Assembly (NCBI GenBank): GCA_963575745.1
Contig: CAUYUJ010009536.1
Coordinates: forward strand, 1-33,750
DNA from: Prorocentrum cordatum
Lineage: Eukaryota; Sar; Dinophyceae; Prorocentrales; Prorocentraceae
DNA: 33,750 nt
Direction of reading: 5' to 3'
Position numbers and translations under genes: made by a program. Each line of letters starts with the position of its first letter. Positions within the stretch are counted from its first letter, which is position 1. The notes below the pieces were generated by a model. It was given only the letters and a program-made list of their open reading frames with translations. It did no database searches and had not been told where the DNA came from. Positions 16,480 to 26,178 of the stretch are shown here, piece after piece.

Positions 16480-17170
16480 TCGAGCTTTCTGTGGCCTCCT
16501 CGGGGCTCCTGTGCCCCCCCCCAGGGCTTGCTGGAGCCTCCTGGAATTTCCCGGGGCCTCCCGAGGTTTCCTGAAACTTCTTGTGGCTACCTGGGGCCTT
16601 CTACGTCTTCTTGGGCTTTCCGGAAAACCCTTGCCGTTTCCTGGGGATACTTGGAAGCTTTCCTGGTTGCATCCTGGCACCACTTGGTGCTTCCTGGGGC
16701 ATCTTGCCGCCTCCTGGAAGCTGCTGGGGCTTCCTGTAGCCGTGCGCGTGTCATTGCTGATGCGCCGCGAACGCGCCGCATATGCGGGCGTATTGCTACG
16801 CGACCGCCGCGCGGGGGCTGTGAAAAATGGAGCACCTTTTTCGGGGTCCCCCAGGCCGCGTGAGTTGACCCCTGGGAGCTTTCTGTGGCCCTCTGGGGGC
16901 TCCTGTGGTTCCCCTGGGGCTTTCTGGGGCATCCTAGGGCCTCCTGAAGCTTCCCTGCACTTCCTGTGATTTCCTGGGTCCTTTTGCGGCTTCCTGGAGC
17001 TTGCTGGGGTTTCCTGGGGCTCCCTGGGCGCGTCTTTGCGATTTCTAAGTGTTTCCTGAGTGTTTCCTGTTGCTTCTTGTGGCCTCTTGAAGCCTCCTAG
17101 AAGCTCTTGGAACAACCTGTAGCTTCCTGGTGCTCCCTGGAGCTCCCTGGGGTTTCCTGGGGCTTCCTGA
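16480..17170. repeat. Degenerate minisatellite, phrase TTCCTGGGGCC
   Basis: Short phrases such as CTTCCTGGGGC, TTCCTGGAGC and TTTCCTGAAGC recur every 12-24 bases with no fixed period. On the minus strand this yields Pro-Gln-Glu-Ala-like low-complexity frames that I do not regard as a gene. The phrase resembles the array at 27,910-28,520. Confidence 0.8.
16759..16816 (+). repeat. 58-bp dispersed duplicate, copy 2
   Basis: Partner of 16,354-16,411. It interrupts the TTCCTGG-type array, so the duplicate was copied with, or inserted into, that array. Confidence 0.85.
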
Positions 17171-17399
17171 GGAGGCCCCCTAGAGTTTCCTGAGGCCTCC
17201 TTGGGCGCCTGATGCCGCCTGGGGCGCGCTCGGGCGCTCCTGCTGCGTCTGGAGCGCCTGGGAACCTGGGGGCGTTCGGGAATGTCGCCTGGGAGCGCGT
17301 GTGACCGCCTGCAGGGCGCCTGGGGCCGCTTGGGGGCGCTTTGTGGCGCTCCGGGAACGTCTGGGAGCGCTTTGTAGTGCGTGGGAGCGCCGGAAGCGT
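17171..17399. repeat. Degenerate GGGCGCTCCTGG-type array
   Basis: A GC-richer continuation of the preceding array: GGCGC(T/C)(C/T) followed by GGG(A/C)(A/G)CG phrases every ~12-24 bases up to the left arm of the inverted structure. Confidence 0.6.
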
Positions 17400-17403
17400 G
17401 GCT

Positions 17404-17466
17404 CGTTTTTTTCCCAACCCTCCTGCGTTGGGTACTCGTTTTGAATAGAGCACTGCGGTCTCCACC
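17404..17466 (+). repeat. Outer inverted segment, left copy
   Basis: About 58 bases, from TTTCCCAACCCTCCT to GAATAGAGCACTGCGGTCTCC, ~90% identical to the reverse complement of 21,800-21,860. Single copy in each arm, it marks the outer limit of the inverted structure. Confidence 0.85.
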
Positions 17467-17523
17467 TTCCTTCCTTCCTTCCTTCCTTCCTTCCTTCCTT
17501 CCTTCCTTCCTTCCTTCCTTCCC
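17465..17523. repeat. (TTCC)n microsatellite
   Basis: About 14 near-perfect CTTC/TTCC tetramers. The matching place in the right arm holds a diverged purine run (21,760-21,805). Confidence 0.95.
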
Positions 17524-17534
17524 GCCTCCTCCCG

Positions 17535-18700
17535 CCAGCCCTGGGGGGCTGCGATCTGTGAAACTGTCGCCACTTTCGAGGCTGCTGGGGGACCCAGCGG
17601 AGTGACGCCCTACGGGGATTCAGATTAGACCTCGCCATCCCTGGGGGGCTGCGATCTGTGAAACTGTCGCCACTTTCGAGGCCTGCTGGGGGGCCCAGCA
17701 CAGTGACCCACGGGGATTCAAATTCGACCTCGCCATTCCTGGGGGCTGCGATCTGTGAAACTGTCGCCACTTTCGAGGCCTGCTGGGGGGCCCAAGTGAC
17801 GCCCTACGTGGATTCAGATAAGACCTCGCCATCCCTGGGGGGCTGCGATCTGTGAAACTGTCGCCACTTTCGAGGCCTGCTGGGGGGGCCAGCAGGGTGA
17901 CGTCGCCACTTTCGAGGCCTGCTGGGGGGCCCAGCGGAGTTACGGGGATTCAGATTAGACCTCGCCATCCCTGGGGGGCTGCGATCTGTGAAACTGTCGC
18001 CACTTTCGAGGCTGCTGGGGGGCCCAGCGGAGTGACGCCCTACGGGGATTCAGATTAGACCTCGCCATCCCTGGGGGGCTGCGATCTGTGAAACTGTCGC
18101 CACTTTCGAGGGATGCTGGGGGGCCCAGCGGAGTGACGCCCTACGGGGACTCAGATTAGACCTCGCCATCCCTGGGGGGCTGCGATCTGTGAAACTGTCG
18201 CCACTTTCGAGGGCTGCTGGGGGGCCCAGCGGAGTGACGCCCTACGGGGATTCAGATTAGACCTCGCCATCCCTGGGGGGCTGCGATCTGTGAAACTGTC
18301 GCCACTTTCGAGGGCTGCTGGGGGGCCCAGCGGAGTGACGCCCTACGGGGATTCAGATTAGACCTCGCCATCCCTGGGGGGCTGCGATCTGTGAAACTGT
18401 CGCCACTTTCGAAGGCTGCGTGGGGGGCCCAGCGGAGTGACGCCCTACGGGGATACAGATTAGACCTCGCCATCCCTGGGGGGCTGCGATCTGTGAAACT
18501 GTCGCCACTTTCGAAGGCTGCTGGGGGGCCAGCGGAGTGACGTCCTACGGGGACTCAGATTAGACCTCGCCAGCGCTGGGGGGCTACGATCTGTGAAACT
18601 GTCGCCACTTTCGAGGGCTGCTGTGGGGCCCATGAAACTGTCGCCACTTTCGAGACCTGCTGCGGGGTCCAGCATAGTGACGTCCTACGCGGACGCAGAT
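17535..18700 (+). repeat. ~100-bp satellite array, forward arm
   Basis: About 11-12 units with GCTGCGATCTGTGAAACTG at about 17,549, 17,649, 17,745, 17,842, 17,979, 18,079, 18,179, 18,280, 18,380, 18,483 and 18,583. Spacing is 96-103 except for one truncated unit (17,890-17,940) and a partial at 18,632. The rest of the unit carries TCGCCACTTTCGAGG, a G-run before CCCAGC, and GATTAGACCTCGCCATCC. Confidence 0.95.
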
Positions 18701-18805
18701 TGGACCCGTCATTCTACTTCGATTATCCCGCATCTGCGATCGACTGTATGTGTGCGAGGAACTAGACATGGAGTGGTCTGGCACTGACTGACGTCAAATC
18801 GTTGT

Positions 18806-19354
18806 GTGCCAGTGTCTCCTGGGGTGTTGCCTGATGTGGATGCAGCTCGTCGGCGCTGCGACTCGAGCTGGCGGTCGTCCTTCGGACCCGCAGAAACATC
18901 TGCTGAGCTCGATGAGCTAGGGGAACTACAGGAAAGAAGTGCAGGAAACGGAGGCCGGTCATGCACTCGCCGATACCTCGTTGCTCTGTCATCGTCTTTG
19001 CTGTTGCATGATCCTTATCTGGCCTGCCGGCGCCGCGGCTCGAGCTGGCGGTCGCCCTTCGGGCCCGCGGGAACATCTTCTGAGACAAGTGGACGCCGCC
19101 GCCTTACTTGCAGGCAGCGCATTGCATTCGCGGACAGCAGCATGGCAGACCGCAGTGAGATCCTCAGTCGCGTGGTGTTGCCAAGCCTGGTGGAGACGCG
19201 CGTGATCGACCTGAAGTCCCAATCGCGCGTGCACTGTACCTGCGTGGCGTTCAGGCACGCGCGTGATGCTGCTCGCTCCGCGTTCAACCAGTACGTCGCC
19301 AGTGCAACTTTGGACGATGGACAACCGATTGATGATACGCGACCCCGGCCTTGA
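18806..19354 (+). CDS. Weak hypothetical ORF in the spacer
   Basis: A 182-codon frame. The last third (LPSLVETRVIDLK, then SRVHCTCVAFRHARDAA) has the Leu-Pro start and Cys/aromatic spacing seen in some F-box or short helical domains, but the match is weak. The N-terminal part is built on the direct repeat described next and is unlikely to be ancestral coding sequence. It could be an exon, a gene fragment or chance. Confidence 0.2.
   Translation: MPVSPGVLPDVDAARRRCDSSWRSSFGPAETSAELDELGELQERSAGNGGRSCTRRYLVALSSSLLLHDPYLACRRRGSSWRSPFGPAGTSSETSGRRRLTCRQRIAFADSSMADRSEILSRVVLPSLVETRVIDLKSQSRVHCTCVAFRHARDAARSAFNQYVASATLDDGQPIDDTRPRP
18850..18906 (+). repeat. 56-bp direct repeat in spacer, copy 1
   Basis: About 85% identical to 19,029-19,084. 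The shared core is CTCGAGCTGGCGGTCG, followed by CCTTCGG and AACATCT. Confidence 0.8.
19029..19084 (+). repeat. 56-bp direct repeat in spacer, copy 2
   Basis: Second copy of 18,850-18,906, 179 bases downstream. The differences are mostly transitions. Confidence 0.8.
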
Positions 19355-19996
19355 GTTTCTTTCCCGCGGGCCGCCCGCAGACCTGGCGGCGCGCCTGCGA
19401 GCGTTCAGCTCCCGCGCTGAAATGTGCGGGAAGGAGGCGGAGAAGCTAGCGGGCGAGCTACGCCTCGCTCGTTCCTTGCACTCTAAACAAGTTTTATCAT
19501 GTGGAACTCTGCGACGACATGGCGCAGGCAGCGCTGCGGGTTTAGCTCGCACTTGAAAAACGCGGCAGTCTTCTGTCTCCTCCCGCCACTTTCATCGTCG
19601 TCCTATTCCCCGCCTCACCTTCTCCATGCATGCTGCTGCTTCCGCGATGGCCTTTCGCCCCCCCCGCCCTCCATTCCATCCCTCTCCTACCCCTCGTTCC
19701 CGTGCCCGTTCTTCTTCGATCCTGGGGCCTCAAGCCTCGTTCTTTCGATCGTCGTCCTGTGAATCGTGCAACGCATGCGCATCCCATGCAGCTTGCGCAG
19801 CAAATCGCCGCGTCTACACTGTCGTTGTTCCTGCTAATGATGGCATACTCCTCTTGCCATTTGATGCGCGTGGGTTGGGTGCGTCGCAGGGTAATTTGTT
19901 TTGTTTTTCGAGTGATCGCGGTTTCAGGGGGCCGACCTTATTTTTTCCAGGGACGTTTGATGTAGGTGTTGGCGAGGCGTCGCGAAACTTTTGGAC

Positions 19997-20027
19997 GCTC
20001 CACATGTTACTATTCAACATGTGGAGC
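19997..20027. other. Perfect 12-bp hairpin with 7-base loop
   Basis: GCTCCACATGTT (19,997-20,008) is exactly complementary to 20,016-20,027 around the loop ACTATTC. It is the strongest single-copy hairpin in the spacer, not part of the satellite, and unlike the tetraloop hairpins of the giant retroelement. Function unknown. Confidence 0.8.
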
Positions 20028-20464
20028 ACTGGGGCTTATTCTTGAGTTCACGCAACCTGATCTCGCTTCAGAGAGGGAGTAACTCTTTCTGTGCTGCGCA
20101 CAATGGGGGGGTGGCGTGGCCCGCCTTTCGCGCCGCTCGGAGGCGGGTGAGCTTACTTTCGCCCGCCGACGTAGTGCATGTGATGCTCCGCTGCGCGCTC
20201 TGGAAAGTAGTCGCTTGCGGCCTGACACGTGGCACGACCAGCGCTGGCTCCGGAAAGAGAAAGAGAATTACTTTGGCGACGTACCCAACCCCTGCGCAAA
20301 AGCGGGGCGCAAATAGTTTAGGATACTTTATAAAGGGGGCGATGACGGAGCGAGGGTTACATATGTCTGCAAACGGAATTCGGGAGAGTCGCAGGACACT
20401 GGCTACAGGACAAAGGCTGGTTAAAACTGATGAATTACAATTCTTGAGCACTCCTAGCCACTTC

Positions 20465-21750
20465 GAAAACGGGGATCACAGCGGGCTTCGAAAGTGGCGA
20501 CAGTTTCACAGATCGCAGACCCGCAGGGATGGCGAGGTCAAATTTGGGTCCGCGCGTGGCGTCATTGTGCTGGGCCCCCCGGCAGGCCTCGAAAGTGGCG
20601 ACAGTTTCACAGATCGCAGCCTCCAGGGGATGGCGAGGTCTCATTTGAATCTGCCCGTGGCGTCACTGCGCTGGGCCCCCCCGCAGGCCTCGAAAGTGGC
20701 GACAGTTTCACAGATCGCAGACCCGCAGGGATGGCGAGGTCTCGTTTGAATATGCCCGTGGCGTAACTGTGCAGGGCCCCCCAGCAGGCCTCGAAAGTGG
20801 CGACAGTTTCATAGATCGCAGCCCCCCCAGAGATGGCGAGGTCTAATTTGAATTTGCGCGTGGCCCTCACTGTGCCGGGCCCCCCAGCAGGCCTCGAAAA
20901 TGGCGACGACTTCACAGATCGCAGCCCCCCAGGGATGGCGAGGTCTAATTTTAATCTGCCCGTGGCGTCACTGCGCTGGGCCCCCCAGCAGGCCTCGAAA
21001 GTGGCGACAGTTTCACATATCGCAGCCCCGCAGGGTTGGCGAGGTTTAATTTGGGTCCGCGCGTGGCGTCACTGTGCTGGGCCCCCCAGCAGGCCTCGAA
21101 AGTGGCGATAGTTTCACAGATCGCAGCCTCCAGGGGATGGCGAGGTCTCATTTGAATCTGCGCGGGGCCCTCACTGTGCTGGGCCCCCCAGCAGGCCTCG
21201 AAAATGGCGACAGTTTCACAGATCGCAGCCCCCCCAGGGATGGCGAGGTCCAATTTGAATCTGCGCGGGGCCCTCACTCTTCTGGGCCCCCCAGCAGGCT
21301 TCGAAAATGGCGACAGTTTCACAGATCGCAGCCCCCCCAGGGATGGCGAGGTCTAGTTTGAATCTGCGCGGGGCCCTCACTTTGCTGGGCCCCCCAGCAG
21401 GCCTCGAAAGTGGCGACAGTTTCACAGATCGCAGCCCCCCCAGGGATGGCGAGGTCTAATTTGAATCTGCGCGGGGCCCTCACTTTGCTGGGCCCCCAGC
21501 AGGCCTCGAAAATGGCGACAGTTTCACAGATCGCAGCCCCCCCAGGGATGGGGAGGTCTAATTTGAATCTGCGCGGGGCCTCACTTTGCTGGCTCCCCCA
21601 GCAGGCCTCGAAAGTGGCGACAGTTTCACAGATCGCAGCCCCCCCCAGGGATGGCGAGGTCTAATTTGAATCTGCGCGGGGCCCTCACTTTGCTGGGCCC
21701 CCCAGCAGGCCTCGAAAATGGCGACAGTTTCACATATCGCAGCCCCCCGC
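20465..21750 (-). repeat. ~100-bp satellite array, reverse arm
   Basis: About 13 units of the same satellite as 17,535-18,700 in reverse complement, with GGCGACAGTTTCACAGATCG near 20,492, 20,596, 20,696, 20,797, 20,900, 21,002, 21,104, 21,207, 21,307, 21,410, 21,513, 21,617 and 21,720. Many inner units keep a CGTGGCGTCA segment; outer units carry GGGGCCCTCA there. Confidence 0.95.
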
Positions 21751-21799
21751 AGGCAAGACAGGAAGAGGCAGGGAGGGAGGAGGAGGAGGAGGAGGAAGG

Positions 21800-21860
21800 A
21801 AGGAGTGGAGACCACACTGCTCTATTCAAAACGAATACCCAACCAAGGAGGGTTGGGAAA
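21800..21860 (-). repeat. Outer inverted segment, right copy
   Basis: Reverse complement of 17,404-17,466 at about 90% identity. The GA microsatellite begins immediately outside it. Confidence 0.85.
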
Positions 21861-21911
21861 GAGAGAGAGAGAGAGAGAACAAACAAAGCGAGACGGAGAG
21901 AAACAGAGAAT

Positions 21912-21942
<31 letters not shown>

Positions 21943-21978
21943 ACAGAGGGAGAGAGAGATATATATATATATATATAT

Positions 21979-22026
<48 letters not shown>

Positions 22027-22085
22027 AGAGAGATATAGAAAGAGAGAAGAGAGAGAAAGAGAAATAGAGAGAGAGAGAGAGAACA
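21858..22085. repeat. Composite (GA)n-(TA)n-(GA)n microsatellite
   Basis: GA/AG run with occasional A insertions and a TA core at about 21,959-21,981. It has the same composite pattern as 15,471-15,648. Confidence 0.95.
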
Positions 22086-22486
22086 ACATAACAGGAACAA
22101 CAGCAGGGGAAACCAGGAAGGTAATTGGGATATCGCCAGCAAAGACATAACAGCAACAGCAACGGCAGGGAGATCAGGGGAGCATGGAGATTGAGGGAGG
22201 AGGAAGAGGAGGACGAGGAGGTGATATGGGCAGCCCCTTGGGCTGTGGCATTGAACGGGCTTCGCTTCTACGGTCATTGCGAGCCCAGGGAAAGATGGCC
22301 GCCGACGACGAAGCCACTGCCAAACGCGCCGCGAAGCGGCAGCGCCGGAAGGAGGCGCCTCACGCGACCCTTGCCCCAGGATCTGGCAGACAGGTTGCTT
22401 CCTCGCGGCAGCCGCCAAGGGCGAAACGGGTCCTGAAGGAAGCGGGTCCTGAGGTTTTTCGCCTTTTCGGGCTTCCGGGGCCTCCA
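22086..22486. other. Unassigned sequence, no gene seen
   Basis: A CAA/CAG-rich stretch (22,090-22,170), a GGA-rich patch (22,195-22,225), then GC-rich sequence. I see no conserved domain on either strand. Confidence 0.3.
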
Positions 22487-22649
22487 CTTAAGGCGGGCCT
22501 GTCCCTCTACAGGGAGAACATAAAAATATAATGGAAAAGTAGTCTGGGGACGATGTTTTGAATTGTTTTGGGCATCTTTTGAATACTTTTTGACAATTTT
22601 TATTTTTTCCGCCCATGATCCCCCTGTAGGGGGACAGGCCCGACCTAAG
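22487..22649. mobile_element. MITE-like element with ~35-bp terminal inverted repeats
   Basis: The left end CTTAAGGCGGGCCTGTCCC and the reverse complement of the right end CTTAGGTCGGGCCTGTCCC match. Both continue into a short palindrome (CCCTCTACAGGG and CCCCCTACAGGGGG). The 163-bp element has an AT-rich core (AAAAATATAATGG, TTTTTATTTTTTCC) and no coding capacity. The same termini recur at 28,736 and 29,570, so this is a family. Mobilisation by a DNA transposase in trans is the usual inference. Confidence 0.75.
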
Positions 22650-23774
22650 CATCCACGGGCCCCGGAGTGTCAGAAAACAAGTTGGTATGAAAAAGTGGGC
22701 CCAGGTGGAAGGCCCCAGGTGCAGGGCTCGTTTCCCTCGGGACCTGGACCCCCCCTGGTGGCGTTTTTATTTGCTGTTTTGCCGATCGGCGCGGGCACTC
22801 GCACACCCCCACCCCCCTCCTGGAGTAGATCTTGGCTGTTTTAGGCGCCTGTTTCAGGCAGGGGGAGTCCCTCCCCCATAGGACGCGTCGCACTAAGCAG
22901 AGGTCTGGAGCCAGATCCCCGTCTCCCCTCTCCTGCCGCCCAATGTCGAAACGCCGAATAAAACAAACGCTCACATGCTAAAGCAGCCTTCATCTCTTCC
23001 TGAGTACTTGTGCTGGCTTGTTTTTCTCAGCGTCCACATTATCTGCGTATGCTGTCTGATTCCTGGTGGATTTTGGCGTCGCTTGTTCCCGGTCTGATTC
23101 GGCTTGGGCATGAGCGTTCGCATGTGGTGGGAGGAAGACTGGTCTCGCACCAGCTGTCGGTGCTTTCACCAATGAGCTTCTTTTGCATCATCTCTCATTG
23201 TACCCTAGTTCGGCCAACTGGATACCAGCCGGATACCAGCCTCTTTCCCCGAATTGCGAGCTTGGATCGCGTCACTTGCCCATGCGTCCCAACATATGCA
23301 GCGGCTCGGATCAGGATTCGTGTGGGGTGGGGGGGTCGATGCAACATCGAGCTCAGATTATACATTCGGGGTCGTAGCTGCTACAACGCTTTTGCTCGTG
23401 TGCGAGCTAGCCCCACAGGCCAAGAAGAAGAATGAGGAGATAAGAAAGACGGCCGAGGGCATCAACAGGCCACCGCGCGCAACGAGTGAGGGTGTGGGCA
23501 TGGCAGAGCTCGAAGAGAAATAACGGGCCTCCGCGCGCCGCCAACATCAACGAATAATGTCAGCCTGTGATTAACAAATGGACCCCCCCGGGGCTGATGA
23601 ATACGCCTCGCGGGGCGCGAAGCACTTTTTTTAGTCACGCGCGCCAGGGGGTCGTCGCTGGCGCCGCCGAGGGGATCGTCTACCCCCCGGCATGACAGCC
23701 TCAAAACGATTACCTTTCGCATAGAAGTTGTTAGAGGGGTCGTACACATCCGGGGCGTTGTTTTTTTTCCCATT
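22650..23774. other. Unassigned sequence, no gene seen
   Basis: Mixed-composition sequence with a GGATACCAGCC doublet near 23,219. Short open frames exist on both strands but show no domain, and I support no gene here. Confidence 0.3.
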
Positions 23775-23895
23775 CTCAGGCGTCGTCGTCGTCGTCGTCG
23801 TCGTCGGCGTCGTCGGCGTCGTCGTCTTCGTCGTCGTCTTCGTCTTCGTCTTCGTCTCCGTCGTGTCGTCGTCCTCGTCGTCGTCTTCGTCGTCT

Positions 23896-23941
<46 letters not shown>

Positions 23942-24129
23942 TGACTACAGCGAGCGTGTGCAACATTTCCCCGCCCACCATAGGGCATCCGCAGTGCGTC
24001 GTCGTTGTCGCCGCTCTCGCCGTCTGCCGCCCGCCGTCCGTCGTCATTTTCTTCGTCCTCGTCCTCGTCCTCGTCCTCCTCGTCATCGCCCTCGTCCTCG
24101 TCCTCGTCTTCGTCCTCGTCTTCGTTGTT

Positions 24130-24179
<50 letters not shown>

Positions 24180-24215
24180 TGTCGCCTCCGTTTTCGTCCT
24201 CGTCGTCGTCGACTG
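23775..24215. repeat. Two-block (GTC)n / (GAC)n trinucleotide repeat
   Basis: GTC/TCG/CGT runs at 23,778-23,942 and 24,000-24,215, with interspersed CTC/TTC variants, around a ~55-base non-repetitive bridge. Open frames across it encode poly-Val, poly-Ser, poly-Arg or poly-Asp depending on frame and strand, which shows they are repeat artefacts. Confidence 0.9.
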
Positions 24216-24605
24216 CACAGACCACGACAGAGGGGGGAGGAAGACTGCCCGCCTCGCTCGGATCGGACGAACGGTTTTCGATGGAACGGGTGGGTTGCGA
24301 AACCTGCTGCGCGCAACTGGTTTCGGTCGCCCCGCCGAAGGGGCCAGTACTCGATGCATGGCCGCTATCGGCGCCAAGGGGCGTTCGGAAAATCAACAAT
24401 GTGATCTGTTGGGCAAATCCTCTCTTGGCCGCGCCCCCTTTCGTCCAGCCCACGTTGCTCGCGGGCCCGCGAGTCATCTGGCTCCCCCGTGGCTGTGGCC
24501 AGGGGGAAGGGGGCGCATCGGTGCGATAGAAAAGAACACGGAAAGTGAAAGTGCGGGGGCGAGCGCCGACAACAGTTTTTCTTCATTTCGAACAGGTGTC
24601 GCCCT
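24216..24605. other. Unassigned sequence, no gene seen
   Basis: GC-rich sequence after the GTC repeat. Long frames spill over from the repeat; no motif seen. Confidence 0.3.
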
Positions 24606-24610
24606 GGTCA

Positions 24611-24674
24611 CAGGCACGTCGTGATTGTCGTGCCGCAGGTCACAGGCACGTCGTGATTGTCGTGCCGCAGGTGA
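24611..24674 (+). repeat. Perfect 32-bp tandem duplication
   Basis: Two adjacent 32-base units starting CAGGCACGTCGTGATTGTCG differ only at the penultimate base. Each holds a GCACG/CGTGC inverted pair, so each can form a small hairpin. Confidence 0.9.
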
Positions 24675-24697
24675 TTTTTTTTCGCAGGCGCGCTGCG

Positions 24698-24786
24698 GTG
24701 CTTGCGGGCATGTTGCAACACCGCAAGCGCACCCCCGCCGTGACGTGATCGGCGCGACGGACCCCTCCCCCGATCACGCGTGTGAT
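24698..24786. other. Two small inverted repeats
   Basis: CTTGCGG (24,700-24,706) pairs with CCGCAAG near 24,719. GTGATCGG (24,745-24,752) pairs with CCGATCAC near 24,770. Both are short and could be chance in GC-rich DNA. Confidence 0.35.
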
Positions 24787-25822
24787 CAGCCCGAATAGAC
24801 GAACGGGCTCCAGCCGCGACTTCGCCGTGCAGCGGCGGGCGCTCGCGGGCGTCGAGCGCAGGGGGCGATGGCGGGCTGGCGCCGCCGTGAAACGGCGCGA
24901 GAAGGGCGGCCGCCTGGGCAGCGAGTTCGCCAAGCTTCTCGTGCAGCTCCAGACCCGCGCGCGGTGGTATCTCAAATGCCTCCCCGTGTGCTTTTTGTCT
25001 CACTGCAGCCCCGCGCGTGTCGCGCCTTCTGAGGCCCGGAGTCTCCTTGGAGGTCTTCGCTGGGGCCGCCCGCCTCGAGCGTGTGAAGGCTGCGCAGGGG
25101 GCCCACCTGCTGGCGTGGGGTGTGACGTGCGGTGCGCAGTTGACCCCGCGGACCCTTCCAAACGACCTTTGATGCGCGGGTGTGTTCTCAGCGGAGCCGT
25201 TTTGGCCGCTCACTTCGGCGTTCCCTGTTCGCCCTGGTGTAACGCGCGTGACGTTCCTACTGGCCCCCTACTGGTCAGGTCGACCGATCGCGTGATAGGC
25301 CGCGGGGTTTTGCGCGACAAAGATCAAGCTCGGGGCGACCTCGGGGGTTGTCCCATGTCATTCGGTATCTCTTGCATGCACGTCTGCCGAAGGATGAGAG
25401 TATCTGGTGCGATGGTAAACGCCGCCGCGAGTAGGATGTGGCTCGCGCCTGCCGTCGTCTCCCTCTTACGGAATTTGCCTCGCAAGTTGTCTCGACCTAT
25501 TTCTGTCAGTTTGGCAGGCCGTGGAGGAAACGTGGTTCTTTCGTGGAGGAAGTGCAATGCCTGCTCGGCTTCGCAAAGACCTCATCACAACCTCCAGATT
25601 AGAGCTCGGAGAGGCGTTTCCGGACCGCTGCGGCTGAGCCATCTCCCCCTCGGCTGTGTCAGGTATTCGCGTGCGTATTCTCGAATTCTCTCGTTTTCTG
25701 TGAAAGCGCAGGGTATGGCTAGCCACCTCTGGTTGTTTTTTTCGAGACGTTTTTTGTGGGTTAATGTTTCATGCGACACTCCGGGCCAGAGCACAGGTAG
25801 TGTTGGCTTTCTCCTGTCATGA
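24782..25822 (+). other. Longest open frame of the repeat region, no recognisable domain
   Basis: A 346-codon + frame with Arg, Cys and Ser spread evenly and no recognised domain; it ends inside the duplicated segment at 25,823. An opposite frame (24,608-25,213, -) holds a helical patch (RAGLELHEKLGELAAQAAAL) that reads at least as protein-like. Either could be an exon or an old gene fragment, and I cannot choose. Confidence 0.15.
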
Positions 25823-25936
25823 TTGATCTGGTGGCTGGCGACCGTTCTTTATGTGATAACGATGGGCGCTGCCTTTCTTACCGGTCCTGGCGTAAGTTGA
25901 GTCGTTCAGTTTTGAAAATGTCCCTGGTCTCGATGA
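25823..25936 (+). repeat. ~114-bp direct repeat, copy 1
   Basis: About 85% identical to 26,065-26,178. Shared words are CGACCGTTCTTTAT and GATAACGATGGGCGCTG, then TCCTGGCG, AAGTTGAG and a TTCAGTT motif. Confidence 0.85.
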
Positions 25937-26064
25937 GTGGGATTCGTTGCAGTGTTCCACGCGAGTTTGCCCAGCACCCCGTCTGGCATGCCGTCCACAG
26001 CATGTGGCTACCTCTGCTCAAGCTTCCCGCTCGCGTATCACCCTGCTCGTTCAAAACTGCTCCC

Positions 26065-26178
26065 TAATCATCTGGTGGCCTTCGACCGTTCTTTATATGA
26101 TAACGATGGGCGCTGGCCTTCTCACCAGTCCTGGCGGAAGTTGAGCGTTTCAGTTAAAACATGCCCCTCGTCACGGAA
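26065..26178 (+). repeat. ~114-bp direct repeat, copy 2
   Basis: Second copy, offset 242 bases from the first. The 128 bases between the copies are unrelated, so this is a spaced duplication rather than a satellite. Confidence 0.85.

Larger units (their letters stand above)
18711..20459. other. Spacer between the inverted satellite arms
   Basis: 1.75 kb of mostly unique sequence, lower in GC than the left flank. It holds a ~56-bp direct repeat, one weak open frame (18,806-19,354, +), a pyrimidine-rich stretch (19,560-19,700) and a perfect 12-bp hairpin at 19,997. No transposase or RT motif was seen on either strand. Confidence 0.5.
17400..21862. mobile_element. Foldback-like inverted structure with satellite arms
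   Basis: Left arm 17,400-18,710 and right arm 20,460-21,862 are imperfect reverse complements. Each consists of an outer ~58-base unique segment, a purine/pyrimidine simple repeat, then 11-13 tandem ~100-bp units; the right arm holds the reverse complement of the left unit. The spacer is 18,711-20,459. Long inverted repeats built of tandem subrepeats are the architecture of foldback elements. No transposase was seen, so it may be non-autonomous or a non-mobile palindromic duplication. Target-site duplications are not evident. Confidence 0.6.

Noticed and set aside
17535-21750. Regular ~100-bp repeats that might suggest a CRISPR array
   Set aside because: The whole unit is repeated with no unique spacers, no cas genes are present and the setting is eukaryotic.
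22425-22445. TCC-TGAA-GGA near 22,430
   Set aside because: The inner stem pairs, but the next base is A rather than the bulged G and the flanks are not complementary.
23728-24624. Long open frames over the GTC repeat (poly-Val, poly-Ser, poly-Asp)
   Set aside because: All frames on both strands are open because of the trinucleotide repeat; none has a non-repeat domain.
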